Source: Chryseobacterium sp. (GTDB lineage Bacteria; Bacteroidota; Bacteroidia; Flavobacteriales; Weeksellaceae). Taken from it: a stretch of 61,889 bases of DNA. The translations under genes and the position numbers were made by a program. A model generated the notes under the pieces. It saw only the letters and a program-made list of their open reading frames with translations. It was not told where the DNA came from and searched no databases. Where the stretch lies: contig JAITMC010000041.1 of assembly GCA_031277615.1 (NCBI GenBank), positions 1-61,889 on the forward strand, read 5' to 3'. This document shows, piece by piece, positions 34,435 to 43,393 of the stretch; position 1 is the stretch's first letter, and every line of letters starts with the position of its first letter.

Positions 34435-34752
34435 ATGGGTGAAACAGATTCCAACCGGATTGATCCGGTAAGAGACCAAAACCTGATCGATGAGTACTTT
34501 AACTTATTGATAAAAAAGGAATTTCATATGGACATCAACTTCAGCAATGAATATATAGCAACCCAAAACATTGTATCCAAAAAAGGAATTCTTGTCAAAA
34601 CATTTTCAGACGATATCCTTACCCGTCCTGCATTACGCTTATTTATACAGGCTCTGATCCATAAGATTAATTCCGGAGCCCTGAATAAAGATCAGTTGGT
34701 AAAAGGAATCGAATCTTTAAGAGCAGTTTCCAGTTCAAATACAGGTACATAG
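34435..34752 (+). CDS. uncharacterised protein (105 aa)
   Basis: Starts 155 bases divergently from phrB. Helical, with a C-terminal segment ALRLFIQALIHKINSGALNKDQLVKGIESLRAV. No signal peptide or known motif. A bidirectional terminator follows. Function unknown. Confidence 0.65.
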   Translation: MGETDSNRIDPVRDQNLIDEYFNLLIKKEFHMDINFSNEYIATQNIVSKKGILVKTFSDDILTRPALRLFIQALIHKINSGALNKDQLVKGIESLRAVSSSNTGT

Positions 34753-34790
34753 AAAAATCCCTCAAAAGAATTGAAGGATTTTTAGTTTTC
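34753..34790. terminator. bidirectional terminator
   Basis: AAAAATCC..TCAA (34753-34765) pairs with TTGAaGGATTTTT (34771-34783). A-run and T-run on both sides let it serve 34435-34752 and the minus-strand signalling operon ending at 34814. Confidence 0.85.
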
Positions 34791-34813
34791 ACAACAGCTA
34801 TAAAAATCAGAAT

Positions 34814-35185
34814 TTACACCTGTTCTTTCATATATTTTGCGACCATATCTTCCAGATCGTCCAGATTAAAAGGTTTTGAGATATAGTTATCGGCCTGAGC
34901 TTCTTCTGCCAGAGCTACAATATCATTATTGGCCGTTACATAGATCACCGGGATATGCTTAAAATCTGCATTGCTTTTAAGAAGCTTCGTTGCTTCCACG
35001 CCTCCGATTTTAGGAATCCAGTTATCCATCAGGATTACATCAGGCTGATATTGTGCTACTTTTTCCAGAATATCGTGTGATGTTTCTGAAATTTTGACTT
35101 CATAGCCATTCTCTTCAAAAATGATCGTGACAACTTCTAAAATAGCAGTATCATCATCAAAAATCAAAATTCTCTTTTTACTCAT
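34814..35185 (-). CDS. response regulator receiver protein (123 aa)
   Basis: Single receiver domain with phospho-acceptor Asp54 (ILMDNWIPKIGG; the usual MPxMDG is replaced by NWIPKIGG), acidic pocket in ILIFDDD and Lys in YISKPFNLDDL. No output domain, so it passes phosphate on or acts by protein contact. Last gene of the six-gene operon, 26 bases after CheB. Confidence 0.9.
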   Translation of the reverse strand: MSKKRILIFDDDTAILEVVTIIFEENGYEVKISETSHDILEKVAQYQPDVILMDNWIPKIGGVEATKLLKSNADFKHIPVIYVTANNDIVALAEEAQADNYISKPFNLDDLEDMVAKYMKEQV

Positions 35186-35211
35186 GTGGGTAGATTATAG
35201 TATTGATAAAA

Positions 35212-35781
35212 TTATAATTGGTTTATGTAATAGGCCAGGTTGCCAGGCTCAATAATCAAATCGTATTCAATTTCCTCTACAGCATGTTTCGGCATATAGT
35301 CTACTTCTGCTGTTTCTGGATCCTGAATCCAGACTTTTCCGTTATTTCCCTTGATATATTGCAGACCTTCCACTCCATCTGCATTGGCTCCGGAAAGCAA
35401 TACTCCGACTAAATTTTCGCCATAAATTTCCGCTGCAGACCTGAAAGTAACATCTATAGACGGCCTGGAATAATTCATTTTCTCAGAACTGTCGAGCGAT
35501 ACATTTTTTTTATCTTCAAAAAGCAGATGATAGTCGGCAGGAGCAATATACAGGGTATGATTCTGAATTTCAGCTTTATCTTCAATTTCAACCACGGGAA
35601 GATCGGTAAACTGCTGCAACAGGGTCTGCAAAATATTTCCGGAATGGGCTTTGCGGTGAACGACCAGCACAACAGGAATGCTGAGCCGGCTGTCCAGATT
35701 TTTAATCATCTCTATGATGACCTGTAAACTTCCTGCCGAGCCCCCGATAACGATCAGTTCTGTATTTTGTTTTTCTTTCAT
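35212..35781 (-). CDS. stand-alone CheB methylesterase domain
   Basis: 189 residues, catalytic domain only, without the usual receiver. The Ser-His-Asp triad is visible: Ser15 in IGGSAGS, His42 in VLVVHRKAHSG, Asp135 in LLSGANADGVEG. CheB removes methyl groups (or deamidates) from chemoreceptor-like substrates, but no receptor gene lies in the window. It is 10 bases after CheR and would act on the same substrate, perhaps a kinase. Its phospho-control would come from the separate receivers. Confidence 0.92.
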   Translation of the reverse strand: MKEKQNTELIVIGGSAGSLQVIIEMIKNLDSRLSIPVVLVVHRKAHSGNILQTLLQQFTDLPVVEIEDKAEIQNHTLYIAPADYHLLFEDKKNVSLDSSEKMNYSRPSIDVTFRSAAEIYGENLVGVLLSGANADGVEGLQYIKGNNGKVWIQDPETAEVDYMPKHAVEEIEYDLIIEPGNLAYYINQL

Positions 35782-35791
35782 AGCCGGATGT

Positions 35792-36622
35792 CTAATGATG
35801 GTCTATTTTTTTCCAGATTTTCTGTTCCTCCATCTGGTGGTAATTTTTATCTATGGTAGAAAACTTCAGTGTTTCTTTCGCCCCTAATGCAAGGAAGCCC
35901 AGATTTTCAAGGCTGTTGTCAAAAAGCCGGAATACCCTTTCCTGGAGTTCCCGGTCAAAATAGATCAGTACATTTCGGCAGATGATCAGCTGAAAACTGT
36001 TAAACGAACTGTCCGATACCAGATTGTGTGTCGATAAAATAAGTTTTTCCTGCAGGCTCTTATCAAACTTCACACTGTCATAATTGGCTGTATAATAATC
36101 TGAAAAATCCTTTATTCCTCCTGACTGAATGTAGTTTTCGGAATATAATTTCATCTGCTGCAAAGGGAAAATCCCGGCCCTGGCGGTTTCTAGAACTGAA
36201 GGATTAAGATCTGTCCCGTAGATCAGTGATTTATGATAAAGGCCGGCCTCCTTAAGCAGAATAGCCACAGAATAGGCCTCTTCTCCTGTCGAACAGCCCG
36301 CTATCCAGATACGGATTAACGGATAAGTTCCCAGCTGGGGCAGAATTTTTTCTCTTAAGGTTTTAAAAAATGAAGGGTCCCGGAACATTTCTGTAACATT
36401 TACCGTAATTTCTTCTATGAAACGTTTAAAATATTCCGGCTCATTGATGACGGTATATCTGAGTTCGGCGAAGCTGGTAAACCGGTCCAGCAGGCAGATA
36501 CGGTTGACTCTTCTTTTAAAAGACGCTCTGCTGTACCCTGAAAAATCATAGCCGTACAATTCGTGAACATCATTGATAAGATATTCTATTTCTTCGTCTT
36601 TTACAATACTGGGTTCAAGCAT
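35792..36622 (-). CDS. CheR-type methyltransferase
   Basis: S-adenosylmethionine-dependent glutamate methyltransferase, 276 residues. Residues 5-80 form the all-helical CheR N-terminus (YDFSGYSRASFKRRVNRIC); the SAM-binding loop is IRIWIAGCSTGEEAYSVAILL, and FQLIICRNVLIYFDRELQERVF is the conserved RNxLIYFD motif. It abuts the preceding receiver with no gap (36622/36623), so they are translationally linked. The C-terminus lacks a TPR extension. Confidence 0.93.
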   Translation of the reverse strand: MLEPSIVKDEEIEYLINDVHELYGYDFSGYSRASFKRRVNRICLLDRFTSFAELRYTVINEPEYFKRFIEEITVNVTEMFRDPSFFKTLREKILPQLGTYPLIRIWIAGCSTGEEAYSVAILLKEAGLYHKSLIYGTDLNPSVLETARAGIFPLQQMKLYSENYIQSGGIKDFSDYYTANYDSVKFDKSLQEKLILSTHNLVSDSSFNSFQLIICRNVLIYFDRELQERVFRLFDNSLENLGFLALGAKETLKFSTIDKNYHQMEEQKIWKKIDHH

Positions 36623-36988
36623 TTAGGTCAGTTTTTCGATCGCTGTCATTAAAAGGTCCACATCAATGGGCTTTGATACATAGTCTAGCGCACCTGCTTC
36701 CAGGCATTTCTGGCGGTCCTCCGGCATTGCCTGTGCGGTAACCGCAATTACAGGGATTCCTGCAATCTCCGGAGTATCTTTTATAATCCCGATCGCTTCA
36801 TAACCATCCATTCCGGGCATCATCATATCCATCAGGACGACTGAAAATGCCGGGTCAGCCTTCAGTATTTCAATAGCTTCCTGTGCCATTGTACAGCTTT
36901 CCACTTTATAGCCTCGGGACTTTAAGGTAAGTTTCAGGGCAAATATATTCCGTGGATCATCGTCCACAATCAGAATTTTCTTATTCAT
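36623..36988 (-). CDS. response regulator receiver protein (121 aa)
   Basis: Receiver domain only. Phospho-acceptor Asp54 in SVVLMDMMMPGMDGYE, acidic pair in LIVDDDPRN, and Lys in YVSKPIDVDLL. It resembles the third receiver of the 1203-residue hybrid kinase immediately upstream, suggesting it came from a duplication. Likely phosphate shuttle between the hybrid kinase and CheB/CheR. Confidence 0.9.
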   Translation of the reverse strand: MNKKILIVDDDPRNIFALKLTLKSRGYKVESCTMAQEAIEILKADPAFSVVLMDMMMPGMDGYEAIGIIKDTPEIAGIPVIAVTAQAMPEDRQKCLEAGALDYVSKPIDVDLLMTAIEKLT

Positions 36989-37009
36989 CAGTATTCAACA
37001 TTCAACGGT

Positions 37010-40000
37010 TTAATTTTCATACAGCCAAACGCGGAGCAGGGACAGCAGCTGGTCGATATCCACAGGTTTTGAAATATAATCCGAAGCTCCTGCGGTAATG
37101 CATTTCTCACGTTCCCCTATCATTGATTTGGCCGTAATGGCAATAATCGGCAGCCTGGCCAGTGAAGGCATTTGCCGGATTTGCCGGATGGTTTCATAGC
37201 CATCCATTTCCGGCATCATCATATCCATGAGGATCACATCGATATCGGGATGCTGGCTGATCTGCTGAAGCGCATGTTTGCCATCCATGGCTACGATAAC
37301 TTCCACTTTATATTTCTCCAGCGCTTTTGTTAAGGAAAAAATATTGCGTACATCATCATCGGTAATGAGTACTTTTTTCCCGCTCAGCACTTCTGTTAAA
37401 GAGCCCAGTACTTTACCCGAACTGCTTTCCGGAGCATTGTTTTTTTCTTCCACCAGATGCAGGAACAGGCCTACTTCATCTAAGATCCTCTGATAGGAAT
37501 GGGCCGTTTTTACCACAATAGAATCTGCATACTGCTTTATTTTGCGTTCATCTTCCCGGGACAGATTCTGTTCCGTGAAAATAATGATTGGCAGGTTTTC
37601 CAGGCCTTCATAACTTTTGATAGATTCTATCACGTGATATTCATCGCCTTTTGATTTTCCGATATCCAGAATCACACAGTCGACAACATCTGAGGTAAGG
37701 GCCTTCACGCTGTCTTCCACATTATGTTCTACGGACAGGGCAATATTAAAGTTGCTCAGGAAATACGCCAGCGCACTGGCATGCTTTGCATTTTCCTCGA
37801 CGATCAGGACTTTCTGGGGTCCTTTTTTCAGGGCTTCTTCAATTTTTCTGAATACATCTGTCATCTGATCCAGGGCTACCGGTTTATTGATAAAATCAAT
37901 AGCACCTTTCATCAGGCTTTCTTTTTTAAGATGCAGAACAGACATCATATGAACGGGAATATGCTTTGTATCCGGATTGGATTTCAGCTCATCCATGACC
38001 TGCCAGCCGTCTTTCACCGGAAGCTGAACGTCCAGTAATATGGCGTGAGGCCTGAACTTCTGAGCTGCGGAGAGCCCGTGGTCGCCCCTAACAGCTACAA
38101 TTCCCTTATAATTCTGGAGATGAGCATATTTCAGAAGGGCTTTTGCAAAATTGACATCATCCTCAATAATCAGGATCACTTTATCATTTTTTGTGATATG
38201 CTCTCTGTCATCCGCTACATCTTCCGGTATTTCCAGAATGGCAGGCAGCGGCATAGGGTCTGTACTGTCTTCATCCAGAATATTCTGGATTTCTTCTACG
38301 TCTTCCCGGATGATGTCTACGATGTTCTGATCGGACCCGTTGTGAACAATTTCTGCCGCTTCATATACGGGAATGATAAAACTGAATTCACTACCTTTTC
38401 CAAGTTCACTGGTCAGAAGAAGTTCTCCTCCCAGCAGTCGGGCAATTTCCCGGCTTATGGACAATCCCAGTCCTGTACCGCCAAATTTTCTCTTGGTGGA
38501 TCCGTCTGCCTGCTGGAATGCTTCAAAAATAATTTTCTGCTTATCCTCCGCGATGCCGACTCCGGTATCTTTTACCGAGAAAATAATGAAATCCTGTTTT
38601 TCAGGATGTTTTTTGATATGGAGGCCAATACTTCCTTCGGTTGTAAATTTCAAGGCGTTAGACAGCAGGTTTCTCAATACCTGATCGATCCTCAGTCTGT
38701 CGGTTTCAATCATCTGAGGAGTATCATCTGTTATCTGAATATCAAACTGAAGTGCCTTCTCATGGAATACGGGCTTAAACAGGTTTTTCAGATCCGTAAC
38801 CACTTCGTCAATCGTTACCTCCTGATATTCCAGGGTCATTTTTCCGGATTCTATTTTTGCCAGATCCAGAATTTCATCAATCAGTGTTAGCAGGCTGGTT
38901 CCTGAGCTCTGAATTACCTGGGCAGATTCTATCTGATCTTCATTGAGGTTTTCATCGGGGTTCTCTGCCATCAGTCTGGACAGCAGCAGAATAGAGTTAA
39001 GCGGTGTCCGCAGTTCATGCGACATATTGGCTAAGAACTCGGATTTGTATTTGGTGCTTAATGCAAGCTCTTCAACTTTTTTCTGGATTTCATTATTCCG
39101 TTCGGCGATCAGATGATTTTTCTCTTCCAGCAGCCTCGAACGTTCTTCGAGTTCAGCATTGGCCTGCATCAGCTCTTCCTGCTGTACTTTCAGTTCTTCT
39201 TCCGAAGCCTGAAGCTTCTGGGTTTGGGCTTCCAATTCGGTATTCAGGTTTTCCAGTTCTGAATGCTGTACCTGTAATTCTTCGGACTGGGCCTGGGTTT
39301 CTTCCAGCAGCTGCTGTTCTTTTTCCCTGCCTTTTGCGGCATTCAGGGCAATGCCTATATTAACGCAGCATTCTACAAAATAGCTGATCCTGTCTTCATC
39401 AAAATTAGAGGTGGACCCCAGTTCCAATACTCCTGCCACATGGCCGTCTGCAAAAACCGGGATCAGTAATATGCCGTAAATTTTGATGGTGCTGCTGGCA
39501 AAAGTGACCACAAAGTCTTCTTCATGGAGATTATTATACACCTGTACTCTGGCATTTAAGAAAGCCTGTCCCACCATTCCTTCACCAGGCTCAAAAATGG
39601 CTTTCATATTGGCTTCAAGGCCATAGGCTTTATTAAGCTTTAAAATTCCTTCTTCATAAAGATATAACGAACCATTGATGCAGCCTCCGTATTCTATTAA
39701 CTGATTTAATGCCTTTTCCGAAACTTCTTTTACCGATTTATTGCCCACAAGAGATTCATTCAGAAGGGCTAACCCTTTCTGTCTCCAGTCACTTTTCTGG
39801 ATTTTGTCGAATGATATTTTTAAGGACTCTGTCATGTGGTTAAGGGATTCTACCAGGTCTCCGAGATCATCCTCTGCGGTATCAATTACTTTTTCGCTGT
39901 AGTCGCCGTTGGCTACTCTGTTGGCAATCTTCTGAATAGCACTTACCCTTCTGGTCATTTCCTGATCTTTTTCCTTCAGCATTCTTTCCAGCTTATCTCT

Positions 40001-40621
40001 CCGGATCAGGTCTGCCCGCATTTTAATATAGAAAAATATAGTCACCACCAGGGCGGCCACTGCTGAAAATATGATAAACAGAACGGTTGTCCGGGAAGAT
40101 TGGTTAAGATCCTTATTTTTAAACTCAAGCTGGCTTTCTTCATACTGCACGAAATCGCCCACAAGTTTCCGGCACTGATCCATATAAGATTTTCCGGTGA
40201 TGATTTCCTGCTGGGTCATCACGATTCCCCGGCGTCTCTTATCAACCAGCTCTTTCAGATAGGCCATTGTTTTGTTGATCGTCTGCTCCAGTTTATTAAG
40301 CCTTTCCTTCTGAACCGGTTCCTTCAAACCTAAAGACTGGGCACGCTGAAGTGCTTCAGGATATTCTTTCAGACCACGTTTATAAGGTTCCAGAAAATCT
40401 TCTCTTCCGGTGAGCTGATAGCCTCTGTTTCCGGTTTCGGCATCCAGCAAGGCCACCAATACATCTTTTACGGCGGTAACGGAACGTCTGCTTTTGGAAA
40501 GGTTTTCCCGATGATTCATCTGGTTCTGGATACTCCAATAGGAAGCTACAGAGCTGGCCATCAGAATCAGGAGTGAAAGTCCTACTCCAAACTGAAGATT
40601 TCGAATAATTTTTTTCGGCAT
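37010..40621 (-). CDS. hybrid sensor histidine kinase (CHASE3-HAMP-GAF-HK-3xREC)
   Basis: 1203 residues. Membrane segments at about 11-31 and 178-200 enclose a helical CHASE3-type sensor (ALLDAETGNRGYQLTGREDFLEPY). HAMP follows (200-275), then GAF (about 285-430). A long coiled coil (440-520; ELQVQHSELENLNTELE) leads to the kinase core with H535 (ANMSHELRTPLNS), N box, and G1/G2 (DTGVGI, GGTGLGLSI). Three receivers occupy about 830-1203; the first (ILLDVQLP) and third (Asp1133, ILMDMMMPEMDGYE) look functional, the middle one is degenerate (VILDIGKSKGDEYH). Same operon as CheR/CheB; the coiled coil may transmit a membrane signal. Confidence 0.95.
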   Translation of the reverse strand: MPKKIIRNLQFGVGLSLLILMASSVASYWSIQNQMNHRENLSKSRRSVTAVKDVLVALLDAETGNRGYQLTGREDFLEPYKRGLKEYPEALQRAQSLGLKEPVQKERLNKLEQTINKTMAYLKELVDKRRRGIVMTQQEIITGKSYMDQCRKLVGDFVQYEESQLEFKNKDLNQSSRTTVLFIIFSAVAALVVTIFFYIKMRADLIRRDKLERMLKEKDQEMTRRVSAIQKIANRVANGDYSEKVIDTAEDDLGDLVESLNHMTESLKISFDKIQKSDWRQKGLALLNESLVGNKSVKEVSEKALNQLIEYGGCINGSLYLYEEGILKLNKAYGLEANMKAIFEPGEGMVGQAFLNARVQVYNNLHEEDFVVTFASSTIKIYGILLIPVFADGHVAGVLELGSTSNFDEDRISYFVECCVNIGIALNAAKGREKEQQLLEETQAQSEELQVQHSELENLNTELEAQTQKLQASEEELKVQQEELMQANAELEERSRLLEEKNHLIAERNNEIQKKVEELALSTKYKSEFLANMSHELRTPLNSILLLSRLMAENPDENLNEDQIESAQVIQSSGTSLLTLIDEILDLAKIESGKMTLEYQEVTIDEVVTDLKNLFKPVFHEKALQFDIQITDDTPQMIETDRLRIDQVLRNLLSNALKFTTEGSIGLHIKKHPEKQDFIIFSVKDTGVGIAEDKQKIIFEAFQQADGSTKRKFGGTGLGLSISREIARLLGGELLLTSELGKGSEFSFIIPVYEAAEIVHNGSDQNIVDIIREDVEEIQNILDEDSTDPMPLPAILEIPEDVADDREHITKNDKVILIIEDDVNFAKALLKYAHLQNYKGIVAVRGDHGLSAAQKFRPHAILLDVQLPVKDGWQVMDELKSNPDTKHIPVHMMSVLHLKKESLMKGAIDFINKPVALDQMTDVFRKIEEALKKGPQKVLIVEENAKHASALAYFLSNFNIALSVEHNVEDSVKALTSDVVDCVILDIGKSKGDEYHVIESIKSYEGLENLPIIIFTEQNLSREDERKIKQYADSIVVKTAHSYQRILDEVGLFLHLVEEKNNAPESSSGKVLGSLTEVLSGKKVLITDDDVRNIFSLTKALEKYKVEVIVAMDGKHALQQISQHPDIDVILMDMMMPEMDGYETIRQIRQMPSLARLPIIAITAKSMIGEREKCITAGASDYISKPVDIDQLLSLLRVWLYEN

Positions 40622-40626
40622 AAAAA

Positions 40627-42102
40627 TTAATTTAGAGGTAAGGTGAAATAAAAGGTAGATCCTTCATCCACAATGCTCGAAACTCCCACACTTCCGTGGT
40701 GCTGTTTGATAATTTCGGAGCAGATGAACAGTCCTATTCCCATTCCCTGAAACTGTAGTGAAGATTCCTCCACCCTATAAAATTTACGGAATACAGCCTC
40801 CTGTTTGAAATCGGGAATACCAATTCCGAAATCGGTTACACTTACCCGTACTTCGTGGGCTTCCTCATCAACGAAAGTGGTAACGATCACCTGATGATTG
40901 TGCGGAGAATATTTAATGGCATTGGTAAGAAAGTTAATGAGCACCTGCTCAATACGGATTTCATCAATAGGGATAAGAAGATCCGGTTTGATCCCGTGAC
41001 GGTCGATTCTTACGTTATTTTCATCATGGGTCTGAAGTATGGTATCGATGGCATTGGCAATTACATTTTCAAGGTTTGCCGGCTTTTTATTGATCTTCAG
41101 TTTTCCGTTTTCTATTTTGGAGACATCCAGAAGGTCTGTGATTAATGAATTAAGCTTTTCAATCTGATCCTGAACTTTGGTAAGGAACCCGGCTTCAGAA
41201 GATTCTTTATCCAGTTTCAGCTTCCTGTCCAGCAACTGGATATATGCTTTAATACTGGTTAACGGGGTTTTTAATTCATGGCTTGCAATACTTAAAAACT
41301 CATCTTTTTCTTTCTCAACTTTTTTCTGGGCATCTATGTCTGTAAAAGTGCCGACCCAGTTTTTGATCCGGTGGTCATCATATACAGGGGTTACCCGCAA
41401 TAAGTGGTACCGGTAGTCTTCTGAAATTATATTTTTTATTCTGATTTCCAGTTCCAGAGCTTTTCCTTTTCTTTTGCATCTTCCGAATTCTTCCAGGATA
41501 TCGGCATCATCCGGATGGGTTTCCGGAAAGCGGTGTTCTGACGGGGAATATTCATACCATTTCCCGTTCACAAAATCTACAATTCCTTCTTCATTGAGTG
41601 TAAATGCAATCTGAGGCAGGGATTCCAGCATCAGATGGAAATGATCAATCTGTGACTTCATGGTAACCTGCGATGCTCTTCTGCCTTTTACTTCCTGTTC
41701 CAGATTCTGCTGTGTTTTTTTCATCGCCAGGTTCTGTTCCTGAAGGTTATAAAATGTTTTCACCTTCAGCAAAAGGATTTCAGGGTCTACCGGTTTGGTT
41801 ACATAATCTTTGGCTCCGGAAGCATATCCGCGGGTAATGAATTTTTTATCGGTATTAACTGCTGATAAGAATATAATGGGAACTTCTTTGGTTTTGCTGT
41901 AATCGGCCAATGTTTCAGCGACTTCAAACCCGTCCATATCCGGCATCTGAACATCCAGAATAATTAAAGCATAATCATTTTTTAGCGCCTTCACCAAAGC
42001 TTCTTCCCCCGAACCAGCCGTATCTACAAGAAAATTCTTAGATTCCAGTAACTTCTGGAGTGAATAGAGATTACTCTGGTTATCATCAACAATTAAAATC
42101 AT
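40627..42102 (-). CDS. receiver-PAS-histidine kinase (491 aa)
   Basis: Order: receiver (1-120, Asp50 in LIILDVQMPDMDGFE), a short coiled coil (EQNLAMKKTQQNLEQEV), PAS (about 155-260, SLPQIAFTLNEEGIVDFVNGKWYEYS) and a histidine kinase with H275 (LSIASHELKTPLTS) and G boxes (TDFGIGIPD, GMGIGLFI). No membrane segment, so it is cytosolic and probably driven by its N-terminal receiver, a typical 'receiver-controlled kinase'. First gene of the operon; 5 bases separate it from the hybrid kinase. Confidence 0.95.
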   Translation of the reverse strand: MILIVDDNQSNLYSLQKLLESKNFLVDTAGSGEEALVKALKNDYALIILDVQMPDMDGFEVAETLADYSKTKEVPIIFLSAVNTDKKFITRGYASGAKDYVTKPVDPEILLLKVKTFYNLQEQNLAMKKTQQNLEQEVKGRRASQVTMKSQIDHFHLMLESLPQIAFTLNEEGIVDFVNGKWYEYSPSEHRFPETHPDDADILEEFGRCKRKGKALELEIRIKNIISEDYRYHLLRVTPVYDDHRIKNWVGTFTDIDAQKKVEKEKDEFLSIASHELKTPLTSIKAYIQLLDRKLKLDKESSEAGFLTKVQDQIEKLNSLITDLLDVSKIENGKLKINKKPANLENVIANAIDTILQTHDENNVRIDRHGIKPDLLIPIDEIRIEQVLINFLTNAIKYSPHNHQVIVTTFVDEEAHEVRVSVTDFGIGIPDFKQEAVFRKFYRVEESSLQFQGMGIGLFICSEIIKQHHGSVGVSSIVDEGSTFYFTLPLN

Positions 42103-42411
42103 AAAAATTAAATTAATAATTAATTATATTTACTCAAGGATCAAAAATACTTACAAAATTTCACAAAATAGCTATTTTTAAAGAATATGAATATAGAATT
42201 AATACCACATTTTATACTAAAAGACTGAGCATGCGGGAGGTTAAGCTGCCTGAAAACCGGAAAAATATTTTCACCGCAAGCGCCCGACGTTATTGAGGAT
42301 TTAAAGAAAAGATGACGGCTTTATGATGAAATGTATAAATGGCCGGCTATTTGAAAGAAGTTTTGCCGATACGGAAGAAGTATTATATATTGTGAACTAT
42401 AAAATAAAATC
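42103..42411. promoter_or_regulatory. divergent promoter region of kinase operon and Crp/Fnr gene
   Basis: 309 bp, AT-rich to the left, containing ATACCACATTT at 42202-42212 (shared with the 31182 site). No gene. Confidence 0.45.
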
Positions 42412-43029
42412 ATGAAAAAAACAATCAGCTGCATGAACATTGATGAAAACATGCTTCATTCATTTGGCGGTGAAAAGATCAGGTATATATCCAAGGAGTT
42501 TATCTACAAAGAGGGCGACCGTTCGCTGTATTATTTTCAGATTATGAGTGGCAAGGTAAAACTGAGCACCTATAATGAAGAAGGGAAAGAGTTCATTCAG
42601 AATATTCTGGGCAAGAACCAGAGTTTCGGCGATCCTTTATTATTCATTGAAAGGCTGTATCCAACGAATGCGGTTTGTTTAGAGGCGGCAGAAATTATCA
42701 GGATGCCTAAAAATAATTTTATAGAAATGCTTCAGAAACACCCTGACCTTTCCCTGGAAATGAATGCCTGTCTCTCACAAAGGTTATACTACAACAGTAT
42801 GATGGTGCGTAATATGGCTTCCCATAACCCAATTCACCGTTTAAAAGGGCTAATGGATTACCTGAAAAGCTATTACGATGGAGACTGCGAGCATTGCTTC
42901 CCTGTGGAACTTACCCGTCAGCAAATCGCTGATCTTACAGGGCTGCGGGTGGAGACTGTGATCAGGACCGTCAAAAAAATGGTCGGCGAGGGCATTATTA
43001 AAATAGACGGCCGTAAAATTCTGTATTAA
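42412..43029 (+). CDS. Crp/Fnr-family transcriptional regulator (copy 2)
   Basis: 205 residues: cyclic nucleotide-binding fold (FIYKEGDRSLYYFQIMSGKVKLSTYNEEGKEFIQNILGKNQSFGDPLLF) and helix-turn-helix (VELTRQQIADLTGLRVETVIRTVKKMVGEGI). Clear paralog of 31293-31883 (shared EGxS..YFQI..G.V.L, FYPTN/LYPTNA, LTGLRVETVIRT). The N-terminal Cys (SCMNID) is probably not a cluster ligand. Divergent from the kinase operon, which it may regulate. Confidence 0.88.
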   Translation: MKKTISCMNIDENMLHSFGGEKIRYISKEFIYKEGDRSLYYFQIMSGKVKLSTYNEEGKEFIQNILGKNQSFGDPLLFIERLYPTNAVCLEAAEIIRMPKNNFIEMLQKHPDLSLEMNACLSQRLYYNSMMVRNMASHNPIHRLKGLMDYLKSYYDGDCEHCFPVELTRQQIADLTGLRVETVIRTVKKMVGEGIIKIDGRKILY

Positions 43030-43393
43030 AAAAGAATTCTTTGACAAGCTGGAACCGGTTCTGAGAAGTAAATTATTCTTTAGGAAGGGTCTTTCATATT
43101 TTGAGTTTATCTGCGAATTTCAGATACCACAAAATGGTACATTCTCTAAAAAATTACTATTCACGGCATAGGGTTTGAATATAAAAAACCAACATCACTT
43201 CTATACGATATTTCATTCTGAAAATTTATACTTTCGCCTCCCGGTTCCGGGAGGTTTTTGTTTAATTTTACTTCTTAATTTTATTCTTTTCACTTGAATC
43301 GCCGAACCTTAAATAATTTCTTAACGTTTCAGCTTTCTGAGGCAACTGATCACAGCTGCTAAATTATGGGCCTCTCACCGCAAAATGATCATT
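43030..43393. other. 364-bp intergenic region
   Basis: No gene. It holds a strong terminator hairpin at 43237-43262; otherwise AT-rich. Confidence 0.5.
43237..43262 (+). terminator. rho-independent terminator
   Basis: CCTCCCGG (43237-43244) pairs with CCGGGAGG (43247-43254) followed by TTTTTGTTT. About 210 bases after the Crp/Fnr gene. Confidence 0.8.

Noticed and set aside
38045-38890. 281-codon plus frame
   Set aside because: Antisense of the hybrid kinase; the minus frame has all expected motifs.
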